Assembly: GCA_020026375.1 (NCBI GenBank) | Contig: JAHHQN010000003.1 | Coordinates: forward strand, 62,001-126,000 | Source of the DNA: Alistipes sp. | GTDB taxonomy: Bacteria > Bacteroidota > Bacteroidia > Bacteroidales > Rikenellaceae | Direction: 5' to 3' | Length of the DNA stretch: 64,000 nucleotides | In this document: positions 44,219 to 53,864 of the stretch, in pieces | How positions within the stretch are numbered: the first letter of the stretch is position 1 | Layout of the letters: each line of letters opens with the position of its first letter | Made by a program: the position numbers and the translations under genes | The notes under the pieces: generated by a model | The model's database searches: none | What the model was told of the DNA's origin: nothing | The model's input: the letters and a program-made list of their open reading frames with translations, nothing else

Positions 44219-44415
44219 ACACGCTTTCCCGGCGGCTGTCGATAACTCTGTTACTAACGGCCGCGGCCGTCCGACGTCGAAGAGTTTGTGGGGCAAGGTG
44301 TGGGGCAGTGAGGGGTGTGGAGGGGGTATGAAGGGGTGGAGTTGTTGACAACCCGATGATAAACATGTGCATAATCCCTTCATAACTTTACACCGCAGTG
44401 TGAGTTCCTGTGGGG

Positions 44416-45150
44416 CTACTCCTTGAGTCCCAGTTCGTGGCGCGGGGCGGCCAGCGCGGCGATGCTGATGCGGCACGAGGGGACGGCTTCGAGAATGGCC
44501 GCCGCACACGACGAGAGGGTGCTGCCCGTGGTCAGCACATCGTCGACCAGCAGAATGTGTCGCCCCTCGAGCCGTCGGGGACGGGCAACGCGAAAGGCCT
44601 TCGCCACATTCTTCTCGCGTTCGTGGCGTTGGCGGAGGGCCTGCGAACGGGTGTTGCGGCAGCGGCGCACGGCACGGCGTTCGACCTCCACGCCCAGACT
44701 TCGGGCGATGCCGTCGGCCAGATAGTCCGACTGGTTGTAGCCGCGTTTCATCTGTTTGAGGGGGTGGAGCGGCAGCGGCACGACCACATCGATATCGTCG
44801 TAGAGTCCCGATGTGCGGAGCTCCTCGCCGTACCAGCGTCCCATGATGTAGGCCAGCCGCCAGTAGCCCTTGTACTTGAAATCGTGAATCACCTCCCTCC
44901 AGCCGCTGCCGTGGACGAAGTAGAGGAAACACGAGGCGTTGGCCACGGGGACGATGCCCCAGAATTTGCGCACCACGGGGTTGTCCGCCTCGCGGCAGTA
45001 GCCGGTGAGGGGTGCGGTGGCGCGGCAGAGGGTGCAGATGGTCTGTTCGCCCTCCTCGAGCAGTGCGCCGCACACGGGGCAGTGGGCCGGCAGCAGCAGC
45101 GAGAGAAGGTCGTCCCACACCTCGCGCAGGAGCTTACTGAGGGTCGACAT
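44416..45150 (-). CDS. comF: ComF family phosphoribosyltransferase-like protein
   Basis: 244 aa. N-terminal zinc ribbon (CPVCGALL...CTLC at about 22-40), and PRTase motif HILLVDDVLTTGSTL near residue 200. Start at 45150 (M-S-T-L-S-K) fits the family; it lies inside the end of priA (17-nt overlap). Related to DNA uptake in naturally competent bacteria; the exact activity is unknown. Downstream of priA. Confidence 0.92.
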   Translation of the reverse strand: MSTLSKLLREVWDDLLSLLLPAHCPVCGALLEEGEQTICTLCRATAPLTGYCREADNPVVRKFWGIVPVANASCFLYFVHGSGWREVIHDFKYKGYWRLAYIMGRWYGEELRTSGLYDDIDVVVPLPLHPLKQMKRGYNQSDYLADGIARSLGVEVERRAVRRCRNTRSQALRQRHEREKNVAKAFRVARPRRLEGRHILLVDDVLTTGSTLSSCAAAILEAVPSCRISIAALAAPRHELGLKE

Positions 45151-47419
45151 TGATGAGGATTTCGATGTATTTGTATTCGCCCACGGCGTGGAAACGCTGC
45201 ATCTCGTGGCGGATAATCTCTCTGGCACGGCGTGCCGAGGCGCCGCTTTCGATTTTGAGCAGCATGCCTATCAGATATTCGCCGCGTATGCGGTCGACGG
45301 GCGGCGACATGGGCCCCATCAGTCGGCGGCCGAAAATCTTGCGCAGACGGCCCGACAGGTCGACGGCCGCACGCCGCAGCAGCTGAATGTCGCGGTGGCG
45401 CAGGGTGAAGGCGATGATGCGCGAGTAGGGCGGATAGAAGAACTCCTCGCGCTCCTTGAGTTGCGAGAGGGCCATGCCCTCGTAGTCGCCCCCGATAATC
45501 TGACGCAGGACGGGATTCCGCGGGTCGGAGGTCTGTATGACCACTTCGCCGCCTGCGGCGCGTCGTCCGGCGCGTCCCGCCACCTGCATCATCAGCTGGA
45601 AGGCGCGCTCCGAGGCTCTGAAGTCGGGGTTCGAGAGCAGGTTGTCGGCATTGAGGATACCCACCAGCGACACTCCGTCGAAGTCGAATCCCTTGGTAAT
45701 CATCTGTGTGCCGACCAGTATGTCGGTGCGGTGTTCGGCGAAGTCGTTGATGATGGTGTTGAATGCACGCTCCGAGGTCACCGCGTCGCGGTCGAGACGT
45801 GCCACCCTTGCCGTGGGGAAGAAACGGAGGATTTCCTCCTCGATTTTCTCCGTGCCGAAGCCCATCGGCACCAGGTCGGTCACCTTGCACGAGGGGCATT
45901 TGTGGGGCATGGGTTCCGAGTGGCCGCAGTAGTGGCAGACCAGCCGCCCCGAGGCCTTGTGGTAGGTCAGCGACACGTTGCAGTCCTTGCAGCGCGCCGT
46001 CCAGCCGCATTCGGTACACTCCACGAAGGGCGAGAAACCCCTTCGGTTCTGGAACAGCATCACCTGTTCCCCGCGCGAGAGGGCGGCCTCTATCTTGTCG
46101 AGCAGCAGCTGGTTGAAGTGGGAGTGACGCTCGCCGCGCCGTGCGGCGCGCAGGGTGTCGGAGATGAGGATTTGGGGCAGACGTCCCTGTCCGTAACGCT
46201 CCGTGAGACGTGCGTGGCCGTATTTTCCGCCGGTGGCGTTGAGCCACGTCTCGAGCGAGGGGGTGGCACTTCCCAGCAGGGTTTTCGACGAGAAGATGCG
46301 CGCGGCCATCACCGCACAGTCGCGTGCCTGATAGCGCGGCGCGGGGTCGGCCTGCTTGTAGCTGGGGTCGTGTTCCTCGTCGACGATGATGAGTTGAAGG
46401 TGGTGGAGCGGCAGGAAGACCGACGAACGGACGCCCACCACGAAACTGCCGCCGCGCGAGCGGTTGAGTCTGAGATAGGTCTCCGAACGCTTCACATCGG
46501 AGAGTTTGGAGTGGTAGGGGGTCACCCTCGAGCCGAAGATGCGCTCCATGCGCTCGATGAGCTGCGCCGTGAGGGCGATTTCCGGCACCAGCAGCAGCAC
46601 GTCGCCGCCGCGCGAGAGTACCTCGGCGATGAGGTGGATATACACCTCGGTCTTGCCCGACGAGGTGATGCCCTGCAACAGCACGGCCGCTTTGCCCTCG
46701 TCGAACTGGCGGAGTATCTCTTCACGGGCCTCCTCCTGATGGGGGGTGAGCGACGGCAGGCGGAAACGCACCTCGCCCTGCTCGGTCGAGGGTTCGTGTT
46801 CCACGGCCAGCAGATATTCCTTCTTTTCGAGGGCGCGCAGCACGGGGAGTTCCGCCGTGAGCAGTCGACGCGGAATTTCGGTGGCGAAGATTTGCGGAGA
46901 GAGGGTGTCGGAGTTGAGCGCGTCGGGTTGCGCTGCGGTGATGACCTCGAGCAGTGCGTCGTATTGGCGCGGTGCGCGGCGTTCGAGGTGGTCGAGTACC
47001 TCGTCGAGCCGTTCGCGTTCGGCAAACGAAGACGAGAGCAGGAAGTAAAGCTCCCTGCGCGGACGGAACAGCTCCTCCTCGAATCCGCTGCGGCTGTCGG
47101 CCGAGGGTTTCATCAGCGAGGGCAGCGCCACACGCATCACCTCGCCTAGTGTCGACATGTAGTAGTCGGCCAGCCACTCCCAGAACTGCATCTGCCGCTC
47201 GGAGAGTAGCGGACGTTCGTAGAGCAGTGCCTGTATGGGTTTCACGGTCTTGACATCGGGACGGCGGTCGTGGAGACGCCACACGATGCCGGTGTAGAAT
47301 TTCTGACGGCCGAACTGTACGGCCACGGCACACCCCTTCTCAACCGTCATCTCTTCGGGAACGGCGAAGGTGTATTCGGGTTGTGCGAGGGGGAGGACTA
47401 TGTCGGCATAGAGCGGCAT
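45134..47419 (-). CDS. priA: Primosomal protein N' (replication restart helicase)
   Basis: 761 aa SF2 helicase. Walker A GITSSGKTEVY near residue 255, DEEHD box, and the zinc-binding cysteine region (CTECGWTARC, CHYCGHSEPMPHKCPSC) in the middle. All helicase motifs are visible. The ATG overlaps the YitT stop by one base (47419). Confidence 0.95.
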   Translation of the reverse strand: MPLYADIVLPLAQPEYTFAVPEEMTVEKGCAVAVQFGRQKFYTGIVWRLHDRRPDVKTVKPIQALLYERPLLSERQMQFWEWLADYYMSTLGEVMRVALPSLMKPSADSRSGFEEELFRPRRELYFLLSSSFAERERLDEVLDHLERRAPRQYDALLEVITAAQPDALNSDTLSPQIFATEIPRRLLTAELPVLRALEKKEYLLAVEHEPSTEQGEVRFRLPSLTPHQEEAREEILRQFDEGKAAVLLQGITSSGKTEVYIHLIAEVLSRGGDVLLLVPEIALTAQLIERMERIFGSRVTPYHSKLSDVKRSETYLRLNRSRGGSFVVGVRSSVFLPLHHLQLIIVDEEHDPSYKQADPAPRYQARDCAVMAARIFSSKTLLGSATPSLETWLNATGGKYGHARLTERYGQGRLPQILISDTLRAARRGERHSHFNQLLLDKIEAALSRGEQVMLFQNRRGFSPFVECTECGWTARCKDCNVSLTYHKASGRLVCHYCGHSEPMPHKCPSCKVTDLVPMGFGTEKIEEEILRFFPTARVARLDRDAVTSERAFNTIINDFAEHRTDILVGTQMITKGFDFDGVSLVGILNADNLLSNPDFRASERAFQLMMQVAGRAGRRAAGGEVVIQTSDPRNPVLRQIIGGDYEGMALSQLKEREEFFYPPYSRIIAFTLRHRDIQLLRRAAVDLSGRLRKIFGRRLMGPMSPPVDRIRGEYLIGMLLKIESGASARRAREIIRHEMQRFHAVGEYKYIEILINVDPQ

Positions 47420-48354
47420 TAGAGCTTGGTGAGGGGCTGGAAGCCCTGGCCGTAGACACCCATCACGGGGCCGACCGAGATGAAGGCTGCCGAGTCGACG
47501 CTTCTGACGAACTTCAGCAACATGGGTGTTTCACGCTTGCGGCAGATGACCATGACCATCTTGCCCGGTTCCTTGGAATACCAGCCCTGCGAGTCGATGA
47601 GGGTCACGCCGCGGTGCATGTTGCTCGACACGGCTTCGGCCATCTTTTCGTAGTCTTTGGTGATGATGAACACCTGGTGCGACTGGTTGTTGCCCGACAT
47701 GAGCATGTCGACGGTGTAGGCCACCACCACAGTCATCACATAACCGTAGATGAGGGTCGAGAGGCCTTTGCCCACGAAGAGAGCCGAACCGATGATGACG
47801 GCGTCGGTGTAGATGAGAATCTTGCCGTAGTTGACGTTGTGGTATTTCTGTATGATGAGCGCCACGATATCGGTGCCGCCCGTGGTGCCGCCCTGCGAGA
47901 AGCAGAGCGCGATGCCTATACCTGCGAAGATACCGCCCAGAATCATGGGCAGGAGATGTTCGGTGGGTTCGAAGATGGGGAAGATGGCCGAAGCGTGGCC
48001 CGACTCCTCGATGAACCACTGCCAGAAGTTCATGCTCACCGAAATCATGATGATGCTGTAGATGGTCTTGATGCCGAAGTTCCAGCCCACAATCAGACCG
48101 CCGATGAGAATCAGCACGGCATTGATGGCCAGCACCATGGTACCCATCTTGATGCCCCAGTCGTAGCCCAGCGACTCACCGAAGGCGTTGACACCCTCGC
48201 TGAGCACGTAGCCCAGACCTCCGGCGCCGCCGCCCGTACCGTCGGCGGGTTTCACACATCCAATCCAACCGAAGGCATAGAGGAACATGCCGAATGCCAT
48301 AATCGAATATTCCTTCAGAACTTTGAGTACTGTACCGATAGTCAGGTATTTCAT
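47419..48354 (-). CDS. YitT family membrane protein (DUF2179)
   Basis: 311 aa. About five to six membrane helices over residues 15-220, with GWIGCVKPADGTGGGAGGLG near 28 and QGGTTGGTDIVALI near 150, then a soluble DUF2179 domain (about 235-310). Function unknown; widespread in Bacteroidota. Its own -7 box TATCTTTG lies at 48384-48391, inside the end of the upstream gene. Confidence 0.88.
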   Translation of the reverse strand: MKYLTIGTVLKVLKEYSIMAFGMFLYAFGWIGCVKPADGTGGGAGGLGYVLSEGVNAFGESLGYDWGIKMGTMVLAINAVLILIGGLIVGWNFGIKTIYSIIMISVSMNFWQWFIEESGHASAIFPIFEPTEHLLPMILGGIFAGIGIALCFSQGGTTGGTDIVALIIQKYHNVNYGKILIYTDAVIIGSALFVGKGLSTLIYGYVMTVVVAYTVDMLMSGNNQSHQVFIITKDYEKMAEAVSSNMHRGVTLIDSQGWYSKEPGKMVMVICRKRETPMLLKFVRSVDSAAFISVGPVMGVYGQGFQPLTKL

Positions 48355-48380
48355 AGCAGCGGGGGTTTAAAAGATTTCGA

Positions 48381-49331
48381 TTACAAAGATAGAAAAAAAT
48401 CGCCTTGATATGCACCCGATTGCTCCAAACTTTTCTCGAGAAGCGATAATAATTGGTCATTTCGTATCAAACCCCAGTTGGGGCCGTAGTGATAGCGGGG
48501 CGGAGCCTCCGAAGCGAAGCGTTCGACCACCAGGTCGGGACGCAGGCGGCGGAGAATCTCCGTGAAGAGGGCGATGTATTCGTCGAGCGTCCAGAAGCGG
48601 AAGTGTTCGGGGTGGAGGTCATATTCGCGCGCCATGGCCGTGCCGCGGAAAATCTGCAGCTGGTGGAACTTGACGGTGGTCAGCGGCAGGGCGTTGATGG
48701 TGTCGGTCTGGGCGATGAGCATCTCGTCGCTCTCGCCCGGCAGGCCGAGAATGAAGTGTGCCCCCACATGCAGGCCGCGTGCGGCGGTCATCTCCACGGC
48801 GCGTCGGGCGCAGTCGAAGTCGTGGCCGCGGTTGATGGCCCTCAGTGTGGCGTCGGAGGTCGACTCTATGCCGTACTCGATGGCCACATAGCGGTTGCGT
48901 GCCACTTCGGCGAAGTAGTCGAGCAGCTCCTCGCCGATGCAGTCGGGACGTGTGCCGACGACGATGCCGGCCACCCCTTCGTGGCGGAGGGCCTCGTCGT
49001 AGCAGCGGCGCAGCTCGTCGAGCGGCGCGTAGGTGTTGGTGTAGGACTGGAAGTAGACCAGAAACTGCGAGGCGTTGCGGTAGCGGCGGCGGTGGAACTC
49101 CACCCCTTCGTCAATCTGTTGCGTGATGCTCTTTTCGGGCAGGCAGTAGGAGGGGGTGAAGGCCTCGTTGTTGCAGAACGTGCAGCCGCCCGTCGAGATG
49201 CGTCCGTCGCGGTTGGGGCAGGTGAATCCTGCGTTGACGGCCACCTTCTGCACACGGCCGCCGAAGAGCCGCCGGAAATAGGCGGCATAGGAGTTGAATC
49301 GTCTGTCGTCTCCCCACGGATACATAGTCAT
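48381..49331 (-). CDS. TIGR01212 family radical SAM protein
   Basis: 316 aa. The cysteines of the radical SAM cluster are in CPNRDG...GGCTFCNNEAF, the long-spaced form of TIGR01212 (YhcC-like). Later motifs: YFQSYTNTYAP, GTRPDC and LGLPGE. Function unproven; a tRNA or cofactor role is suspected for the family. Start ATG shares bases with the nuclease stop (TGATG at 49329-49333), so translation is coupled. Confidence 0.9.
   Translation of the reverse strand: MTMYPWGDDRRFNSYAAYFRRLFGGRVQKVAVNAGFTCPNRDGRISTGGCTFCNNEAFTPSYCLPEKSITQQIDEGVEFHRRRYRNASQFLVYFQSYTNTYAPLDELRRCYDEALRHEGVAGIVVGTRPDCIGEELLDYFAEVARNRYVAIEYGIESTSDATLRAINRGHDFDCARRAVEMTAARGLHVGAHFILGLPGESDEMLIAQTDTINALPLTTVKFHQLQIFRGTAMAREYDLHPEHFRFWTLDEYIALFTEILRRLRPDLVVERFASEAPPRYHYGPNWGLIRNDQLLSLLEKSLEQSGAYQGDFFLSL
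48384..48391 (-). promoter_or_regulatory. -7 element of YitT-priA-comF transcript
   Basis: TATCTTTG on the minus strand, inside the 3' end of the radical SAM gene (stop at 48381), 29 nt before the YitT ATG at 48354. No -33 TTTG at the usual distance. Confidence 0.45.
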
Positions 49332-50395
49332 CAGAATTTCCAGAATGATACATCGAGACGCTCTTTGGGGGCATTGGGCAGGTTGGTGAAAAACCGCTGC
49401 CCGGTAATCTGCTCCAGACGCGCCACACTCATGATATACTTGCGGAGGTTTTTCTCCCCCTTGTAGGGCTTGTGTTCCAAAAGCCATGCCGCACACTCCA
49501 GCTCCTCGGGGCGCAGCTCGCCGAGCGGACGCCCCGTGTGACCCGAGCGCGAGCGAATCATCACCTTGTAGAAATGGGTCGGCACGGCCACATAACGGCC
49601 GTCGCGGTCGGTGGTCGAGGTGCGGTAGTCGGCAAAGTGTGCGCCCGTGACCACATAGAGCGTGTCGGGGGTCTTCATGGCCAGCTCCTGCACCTTGCGC
49701 TCGAAGTACGACCACATGCCGGCGTTGAATCCGTTCTGGATTTGCGGCGTCATGTTGGTGAAGTAGAACGTCTGGGCGTTCGACCCGCGGGTCGAGATGC
49801 GGTCGCCCGAGGCCACCATGTGGCCGCGCGAGTATTTCTTGCGGTAGGCACTGCGCAGGTCGGGCTGCTGGCGGAGCGACACCTTGGGGTCGAACTGCCA
49901 GTCGTTGGTGCGCTCCACGCGTTTCTCGACATAACAGCGGTGCATGGGGGCGGCCACCCACAGGGCGCAGCCGGCCTTTACACTGTAACACACCGTGTAG
50001 TTGCGTGCCGCGTGGCCTCCGGCGCGGAGGTCGGGACACGAGTGGGTGATGTAGAGATAGTCGCCCGCGCGCTTCTGGTCGAAGGGCAGCTCCAGCCAGC
50101 CCGTGTAGCCCTGCAAGGCTCCGTCACGCTCCGTGGCGGCAGGTGTCGCGGCAGGACGCGAAGCGGGGTCACCCTTCGAAGGGGCGGTATTGCCTTTCGG
50201 AGGGGTGGGGTTACCTTTGTGTGGGGCGGTCTGTCCCTTGCGGGGGGTGTCGGCCTTGGGGTGTTCAACAACAGAGGAAGAGACCGGGCGGCTCTCTTTC
50301 TCTGCAAGATAGCGGTAATCCTTTTCGAAGCTGCATGTCGACAGCAGGAGTACCAGACAGGCGATTAAAAGGGCTCTCGATCTCTTCCTCTTCAC
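49331..50395 (-). CDS. DNA/RNA non-specific endonuclease, lipoprotein
   Basis: 354 aa. Lipoprotein signal (LLLSTC, Cys near 21). A low-complexity spacer follows (about 50-90) made of seven- to eight-residue Pro-Lys-Gly units. The ββα-metal nuclease domain covers about 100-350; its core is SRGHMVASGDR (the usual first D of DRGH is S here), then NMTPQIQNGFN. Paralogue of the gene upstream. Extracellular or periplasmic nucleic-acid degradation is likely. Ends by overlapping the radical SAM gene. Confidence 0.87.
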   Translation of the reverse strand: MKRKRSRALLIACLVLLLSTCSFEKDYRYLAEKESRPVSSSVVEHPKADTPRKGQTAPHKGNPTPPKGNTAPSKGDPASRPAATPAATERDGALQGYTGWLELPFDQKRAGDYLYITHSCPDLRAGGHAARNYTVCYSVKAGCALWVAAPMHRCYVEKRVERTNDWQFDPKVSLRQQPDLRSAYRKKYSRGHMVASGDRISTRGSNAQTFYFTNMTPQIQNGFNAGMWSYFERKVQELAMKTPDTLYVVTGAHFADYRTSTTDRDGRYVAVPTHFYKVMIRSRSGHTGRPLGELRPEELECAAWLLEHKPYKGEKNLRKYIMSVARLEQITGQRFFTNLPNAPKERLDVSFWKF

Positions 50396-50426
50396 TATAC
50401 TGATATATTATATCTGTTTCTCGGTT

Positions 50427-52022
50427 TTACCAGTTCCAGTCACGTGTGTTGTAGCTGTTCTTGGGGGCATGGGGAACGTTGGGGAAGAACTTGTGGCCGG
50501 TGAGTTTCTCGACCTCCGCCACGGTCTTGAACATGCCGTGCGATTCGAAGCCGTCGGGTCTTATCACTTCGCCCTTCGAGTAGCTCTTGTGACGTACCCA
50601 GATGACGATGGCCTGCAGTTCGTTCTCCGAGCAGGCGCCGACCCATTTCTTGACACCCTTCTTGGCCTTGAGCAGTACGGTGTAGTAGTGGGTGGGAATC
50701 TCCGTGCCTCTGACGTAGTCTTTCTTGATGCTGGGATCCCAGTAGCAACCTACAATCTGATAGCAGGTATCCGAAGAGTTTCTCCACTGCTTGTCCACCC
50801 AGTCCTCGGCGGTGTTCCACTGACCGCCACCGCAGTTGAAATAACCGTTAGAACCCAGCTGGGGGCCGATGTTCGAGTAGTAGAACACATCGTGGTTGGT
50901 CTCGACGTATTTGTTGCGCTCGGCCGAACCCAGCATGTGACCGCGGGTGTAGCCGTCCCATTTGCCGTTCTGGTTGCATTTGATGAGCGGGTCGTTGCGG
51001 TACTTGTCGTGACGGCCCGAACCTGCGTAGCACATGTGGAGCGGTGCTGCCACCCATACGGGACAGATCTTCGACTTCGAGTAGCAGGCGGTGAAGTTAC
51101 GCATCTTCTGGCTGCCGACCTTGAAGTCGGGGCAGAGGTGGTAGGCGTAGAAGTACTCCTTGTCCTTCTTGCTCAGGTCCTCCGAAGGAAGTTCGGCCCA
51201 GCCGGTGTATTTCATGTTGGGGTCGGGGGTGGGGTCTACCTCGCCGCCGCCTTCGTGCTTCTTGGTGGTGAACTTGGACAAAATGCTCTCGTAGCTCTTC
51301 TCGCCGGCCTTCACCTGCAGCTTGTACTCGTAGGCAGTCGCCTCTGTAAGGCCTGTTACGGTGGCCGATACCTTCACGGTGCCGGCTGCCAGTACCTCGG
51401 CGTTGAGCGAGAACGACTTGGCCTCGGCGGCCTTCACCTCCTGGAATACGTTCTCGCCCGTCTTGCGGTAGAGGAACGCATAGGAGAGGGTCTCGTCGCC
51501 CTTGTAGCTAACCTCGCAATAGAGGGTGGCCGAAGTCTCGGTAATCTCGGCCTCGGGAGCCGTGGGAGTGGCGATGGTGGGCTTCTCCTCGGGAGTGGGT
51601 TCCGGATCGGGATCGGGACCCGGTGTGGGGTCACTGCCTTCGAGTGTGGTGGCCATCACCTTCTGACCCTCGGCAATCTTCGAACCGAAGTCGATGATGG
51701 GATAGAGGGCATAACGGGTCTGGGAGGTGAGTCCCTTGATGTCGGCCGACATCACACCCTCGCTGACCTCACCCTTGGCGAAGCGGAAGACGCCCTGCTC
51801 GGCACCCTCGATGGCCACATATTTGAATCCGGCCTGATTGCCGTTGAGTACCGACTCGTTGATGGAAGTCGTACACTTGATTTTCAGTGAATTGGCGGTT
51901 ACATTGCTGATTTCGGGAGCACCGAACCAGTCGCCGTCGTACTTGAAATCGTCCTCATCGCACGATACGAACATCATGGCCACGGCCATGAGTCCCCAAA
52001 TGAAAAATTGTTTCATCGTCAT
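50427..52022 (-). CDS. DNA/RNA non-specific endonuclease with N-terminal beta domains
   Basis: 531 aa. Lipoprotein signal (MMFVSC). Two beta-sandwich-like domains (about 35-125 and 155-260, fibronectin III-like repeated SATLYCEVSY and TVTGLTEATAYEYKL) joined by a PDP/PEP linker. The C-terminal nuclease domain has YTRGHMLGSAERN and SNIGPQLG. Shares the ends (FF-x-NVPHAPK) with the next gene, 31 nt away. Alternative start at 52016. Surface nuclease, perhaps for DNA scavenging; inferred. Confidence 0.86.
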   Translation of the reverse strand: MTMKQFFIWGLMAVAMMFVSCDEDDFKYDGDWFGAPEISNVTANSLKIKCTTSINESVLNGNQAGFKYVAIEGAEQGVFRFAKGEVSEGVMSADIKGLTSQTRYALYPIIDFGSKIAEGQKVMATTLEGSDPTPGPDPDPEPTPEEKPTIATPTAPEAEITETSATLYCEVSYKGDETLSYAFLYRKTGENVFQEVKAAEAKSFSLNAEVLAAGTVKVSATVTGLTEATAYEYKLQVKAGEKSYESILSKFTTKKHEGGGEVDPTPDPNMKYTGWAELPSEDLSKKDKEYFYAYHLCPDFKVGSQKMRNFTACYSKSKICPVWVAAPLHMCYAGSGRHDKYRNDPLIKCNQNGKWDGYTRGHMLGSAERNKYVETNHDVFYYSNIGPQLGSNGYFNCGGGQWNTAEDWVDKQWRNSSDTCYQIVGCYWDPSIKKDYVRGTEIPTHYYTVLLKAKKGVKKWVGACSENELQAIVIWVRHKSYSKGEVIRPDGFESHGMFKTVAEVEKLTGHKFFPNVPHAPKNSYNTRDWNW

Positions 52023-52084
52023 TCTATAATATTGTTATTCCTATTTTTATTTGTCGTCCGCCCGCGGGGGCGTGTGTGGTGGGG

Positions 52085-52537
52085 TTACTCCTTGTTCTTC
52101 GAATCCATCCAGATGGTCACGGGTCCGTCGTTGACGAGTGCCACCTTCATGTCGGCACCGAAAACGCCTGTGGGTACCTCTCTGCCCAGCAGCTCCTCCA
52201 CTCTGCGGGTGAACCGTTCGTAGAGGGGTTTCGACACGGCTTCGGGTGCAGCCTTGATGTAGGAGGGGCGGTTGCCCTTGCGTGTGGCGGCCTGAAGCGT
52301 GAACTGGCTCACGACCAGCACCTGGCCGTCAATCTGTCTGACGTCGAGGTTCATCACCCCTTCGGCATCGTCGAAGATGCGCAGGCGCGAGAGCTTGCCG
52401 GCCAGATATTCGATGTCCTCCTCGCCGTCGTCCATGCCCACACCCACAAAGACCAGAAGTCCCTGTCCGATTTGGGAATGTAGCTCGCCGTCGATGGTCA
52501 CCGAGGCCTCTCTGACACGTTGGATAAGAAGTCGCAT
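52085..52537 (-). CDS. dtd: D-aminoacyl-tRNA deacylase
   Basis: 150 aa. Removes D-amino acids from tRNA. Family motifs: VVSQFTLQA (near 80) and the cis Gly-Pro motif NDGPVTIWMDSK at the end. Length is standard. 13 nt behind rluA in a cdd-rluA-dtd run. Confidence 0.96.
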   Translation of the reverse strand: MRLLIQRVREASVTIDGELHSQIGQGLLVFVGVGMDDGEEDIEYLAGKLSRLRIFDDAEGVMNLDVRQIDGQVLVVSQFTLQAATRKGNRPSYIKAAPEAVSKPLYERFTRRVEELLGREVPTGVFGADMKVALVNDGPVTIWMDSKNKE

Positions 52538-52550
52538 AACGGTCGGGGGT

Positions 52551-53237
52551 TTACAAATCCTTGAAGAATTGCCACAGGTTGTCGCCCTCGGGTACGGGAG
52601 CGGTGACCGTGACGGGTTCCTTTCTCACGGGGTGGACAAATTCCACACGGCGCGAGTGGAGCGAGATGCCGCCGTCGGGCAGCGAACGCTTGGCGCCGTA
52701 CTTCAGGTCGCCGCGAATCGGGCAGCCGATTTTGGAGAGCTGGGCGCGAATCTGGTGGTGGCGTCCGGTGAGGAGCTCCACCTCGACCAGCGTGTAGCGT
52801 GTACCCACACCGGCCACACGGTAGCGCAGACGTGCCTCCTTGCCCTCGGGTTTGGGGGTGTCGTAGGCCTTCGACTTGTTGAGTCGGGTGTCGCGCACGA
52901 TGTAGTGCTTCAACTCTCCGCTCTCGGGCGAGGGAGTCGCTTCGGTGAGTGCCCAGTAGATTTTGTGAATCCTGCCCTCACGAATCATCTCGTTGAGACG
53001 CGACAGCGCCTTGGAGGTCTTGGCAAACAGCACCACGCCGCTCACCGGGCGGTCGATGCGGTGGACCACACCCAGAAACACCTCGCCGGGTTTGGCGTCG
53101 CGGCATTTGATGAAGGCCTTTATCTGGTCTTCGAGTGCGCTCTCGCCCGAGGGGTCGGGCTGCACCAAATCGCCGCAGTGTTTGTTGACCACCAGCAGGT
53201 GGTTGTCCTCATAGAGTATGTCTTTTTCGCTGAACAT
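52551..53237 (-). CDS. RluA family pseudouridine synthase
   Basis: 228 aa. Catalytic motif HRIDRPVSGVVLFAKT with the Asp near residue 62, and the later GRHHQIRAQL and GDLKYGA. No S4 domain, as in the RluA-like short forms. Modifies rRNA or tRNA uridine; target unknown. Starts 10 nt after cdd. Confidence 0.92.
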   Translation of the reverse strand: MFSEKDILYEDNHLLVVNKHCGDLVQPDPSGESALEDQIKAFIKCRDAKPGEVFLGVVHRIDRPVSGVVLFAKTSKALSRLNEMIREGRIHKIYWALTEATPSPESGELKHYIVRDTRLNKSKAYDTPKPEGKEARLRYRVAGVGTRYTLVEVELLTGRHHQIRAQLSKIGCPIRGDLKYGAKRSLPDGGISLHSRRVEFVHPVRKEPVTVTAPVPEGDNLWQFFKDL

Positions 53238-53247
53238 GTCCCGAATC

Positions 53248-53703
53248 TTAGAGTTTGAAGGTGAAGGGGAGAAGGTCGGCTGCCGTGTCGACCACCGACG
53301 AGGTGCCGTTGCCGCTCATGATGACGCGTATGGGCGAACCCTGACGGCGTTCCACGTCGACCAGCACCTGACGGCACTGACCACAGGGGTAGACCTCTCT
53401 GTCGGAAGGAACCGAGGCGATGGCCAACGCCTCGATGGGGTCGTCGGCATAGTTGGCTTCGGCGTAGAAGAGCAGTGTGCGCTCGGCACACAGACCCGCG
53501 GGGTAGACTTCGCTCTCGAAGTTGCTGCCGTGGAGAATCAAGCCGCTGCGCAGACGCGCCGCCGCTCCCACATGGAAATGAGAGTAGGGGGCATGAGCCT
53601 TACGGGTCGCGTTTTGTGCCTCGATAATCAGCTTTCTGTCGGCTTCGGGCATTGCGTCCAGATGGTCGTAATGCTCGTAATTCAAATTTACCTGCTTTTT
53701 CAT
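53248..53703 (-). CDS. cdd: Cytidine deaminase
   Basis: 151 aa. Zinc ligands: CAERTLLF (Cys and catalytic Glu) and PCGQCRQ (two Cys), and the PYSHFHVGAA substrate motif. Pyrimidine salvage. ATG at 53703 preferred. Has a two-box promoter at 53730-53761 and heads a cdd-rluA-dtd operon. Confidence 0.94.
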   Translation of the reverse strand: MKKQVNLNYEHYDHLDAMPEADRKLIIEAQNATRKAHAPYSHFHVGAAARLRSGLILHGSNFESEVYPAGLCAERTLLFYAEANYADDPIEALAIASVPSDREVYPCGQCRQVLVDVERRQGSPIRVIMSGNGTSSVVDTAADLLPFTFKL

Positions 53704-53729
53704 GACTCCTCTATTTAGTAAAAGGGAAA

Positions 53730-53761
53730 CAAAGTTACGCCAAAATAACGAGATTAGCAAA
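53730..53761 (-). promoter_or_regulatory. cdd operon promoter
   Basis: Minus-strand TTTG (53758-53761), 20 nt, TAACTTTG (53730-53737). Predicted start at about 53725, 22 nt before the ATG. Confidence 0.72.
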
Positions 53762-53792
53762 AGGCGGCGGACTTTTCTTGCCGTCGCGGCAC

Positions 53793-53827
53793 AAAAAAAG
53801 AGACGTTGCGAAGGACGTCTCTTTTTT
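53793..53827 (-). terminator. Terminator of SIMPL gene
   Basis: Minus-strand AGAGACGT and ACGTCTCT pair, flanked by A6 and T7. It could work in both directions, but only minus-strand genes flank it. Confidence 0.88.
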
Positions 53828-53864
53828 AATAATCTTTACGAATCCGTAATCCGTTGTCTTTCAG

